Assembly: GCA_964394845.1 (NCBI GenBank)
Contig: CAYMZB010000013.1
Coordinates: 1 to 14,033, forward strand
Source of the DNA: CAYMZB01 sp964394845
GTDB taxonomy: Bacteria > Patescibacteriota > Microgenomatia > Daviesbacterales > UBA10151
Direction: 5' to 3'
Length of the DNA: 14,033 bases
Positions within the stretch are counted from its first letter, which is position 1. Each line of letters opens with the position of its first letter. Below the pieces are notes generated by a model, which was not told where the DNA came from, made no database searches, and saw only the letters and a program-made list of their open reading frames with translations. The position numbers and the translations under genes are program-made. Below, one piece after another: positions 13,551-14,033 of the stretch.

Positions 13551-14033
13551 ATCCAATACTTTTTTGCTTTTTAAGAAGAAAAATCCAACCACCCCTACTG
13601 TAACCAGCGGTGATACCCATTGAGGTATATGCACCCCAAAACTATCAAGAAGCATTATAAGTCCCAGGAAAAATACCGAATACATCGCCCCGTTTTTTAA
13701 ATAAATATATTTTTTAATCCTGTCTATATTACTAATAGTCATTTGGCGCACAACCAGCGCACCAATACCGTTACCAATTAGAATAAGCGGAACAGAAAGA
13801 GTAAAGGCAAATGCTCCTAAAACCCCGTCAATTGAAAATGTTGCATCAATTACCTCAAGGTATAATATTTTGCTAAAATCTGATTTATTCGACTTAATCA
13901 GGTTTTTTTCTTCCTCTGCTGCATTTTCTTTAAAACCGTGGGTTATAAAAAAAGCAGTTGAACCGACAACAGCCCCGAGAGCCATATACGGATTAACCTT
14001 AAGGGCCAGATAAACAACAGCCGATAAAATTAC
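13542..14033 (-). CDS. DUF475 (TerC-like) integral membrane protein, 5' end beyond the window
   Basis: The reading frame is open through the right edge: 16 further codons precede the internal ATG at 13985, so the true start lies outside and only the C-terminal 163 residues are seen. EVIDATFSIDGVLGAFAFT and GIGALVVRQMT match the conserved core of DUF475, a relative of TerC in the LysE-type transporter group, with acidic residues in membrane helices that may handle metal ions. Membrane helices surround these motifs and a final helix precedes LKSKKVLDLN. Function in metal or tellurite tolerance is only a family-level guess. Its last 9 nt overlap the convergent kinase gene. Confidence 0.85.
   Translation of the reverse strand, partial: VILSAVVYLALKVNPYMALGAVVGSTAFFITHGFKENAAEEEKNLIKSNKSDFSKILYLEVIDATFSIDGVLGAFAFTLSVPLILIGNGIGALVVRQMTISNIDRIKKYIYLKNGAMYSVFFLGLIMLLDSFGVHIPQWVSPLVTVGVVGFFFLKSKKVLDLN

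Overview
The window reads as a stretch of a bacterial chromosome, most likely from a Candidate Phyla Radiation (Patescibacteria, Microgenomates- or Parcubacteria-like) organism. The reasons are AT-rich DNA, very tight packing, small conserved proteins of the kind common in those genomes (TraR/DksA finger, orphan lycopene-cyclase domain, DUF475), a tRNA without an encoded CCA, and highly diverged versions of core enzymes. TAA, TAG and TGA all end recognisable genes, so the code is standard. The lineage is an inference, not proven here.

Left part (1-7112, all minus strand): an accessory surface or toxin locus. From a promoter at about 7083-7112 it runs through a small secreted DUF11-like protein, then a 1937-residue secreted Rhs/YD-repeat protein, then a 98-residue cytosolic protein. 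The Rhs protein has a DUF1598-like N-terminal domain, a YD-repeat shell interrupted by three tandem PA14 domains, a canonical Rhs core with a PxxxxDPSG cleavage motif, and a variable 113-residue C-terminus that looks like a small RNase-type toxin. The 98-residue gene starts 2 nt after the Rhs stop and has its own Shine-Dalgarno, which is the position of an immunity gene. A further start-less reading frame runs off the left edge. Overlaps of 11-23 nt and 2-nt spacing imply one coupled operon.

Middle (7156-10633): housekeeping and envelope genes. These are a TraR/DksA-type zinc-finger protein and an Lgt-like membrane protein (one operon), a divergent small membrane protein with His/Asp motifs, galU, a 66-residue predicted lipoprotein with a Tat-like signal, and efp.

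Right part (10634-14033): pepA (first gene of pepA-efp-66aa), a tRNA-Leu(CAA) transcribed divergently from it, a single-domain lycopene-cyclase-like membrane protein, a structured 239-nt intergenic region, a P-loop kinase, and the end of a convergent DUF475 (TerC-like) membrane protein cut by the right edge.

A pattern runs through the window. Five genes at the head of transcription units (lgt, galU, pepA, the lycopene-cyclase gene and the P-loop kinase) have a sigma70-like -10 box only 6-9 nt before the start codon, which predicts leaderless or near-leaderless mRNAs. Shine-Dalgarno-like motifs appear mainly at genes inside operons. The pepA and tRNA-Leu promoters use overlapping -35 hexamers on opposite strands.
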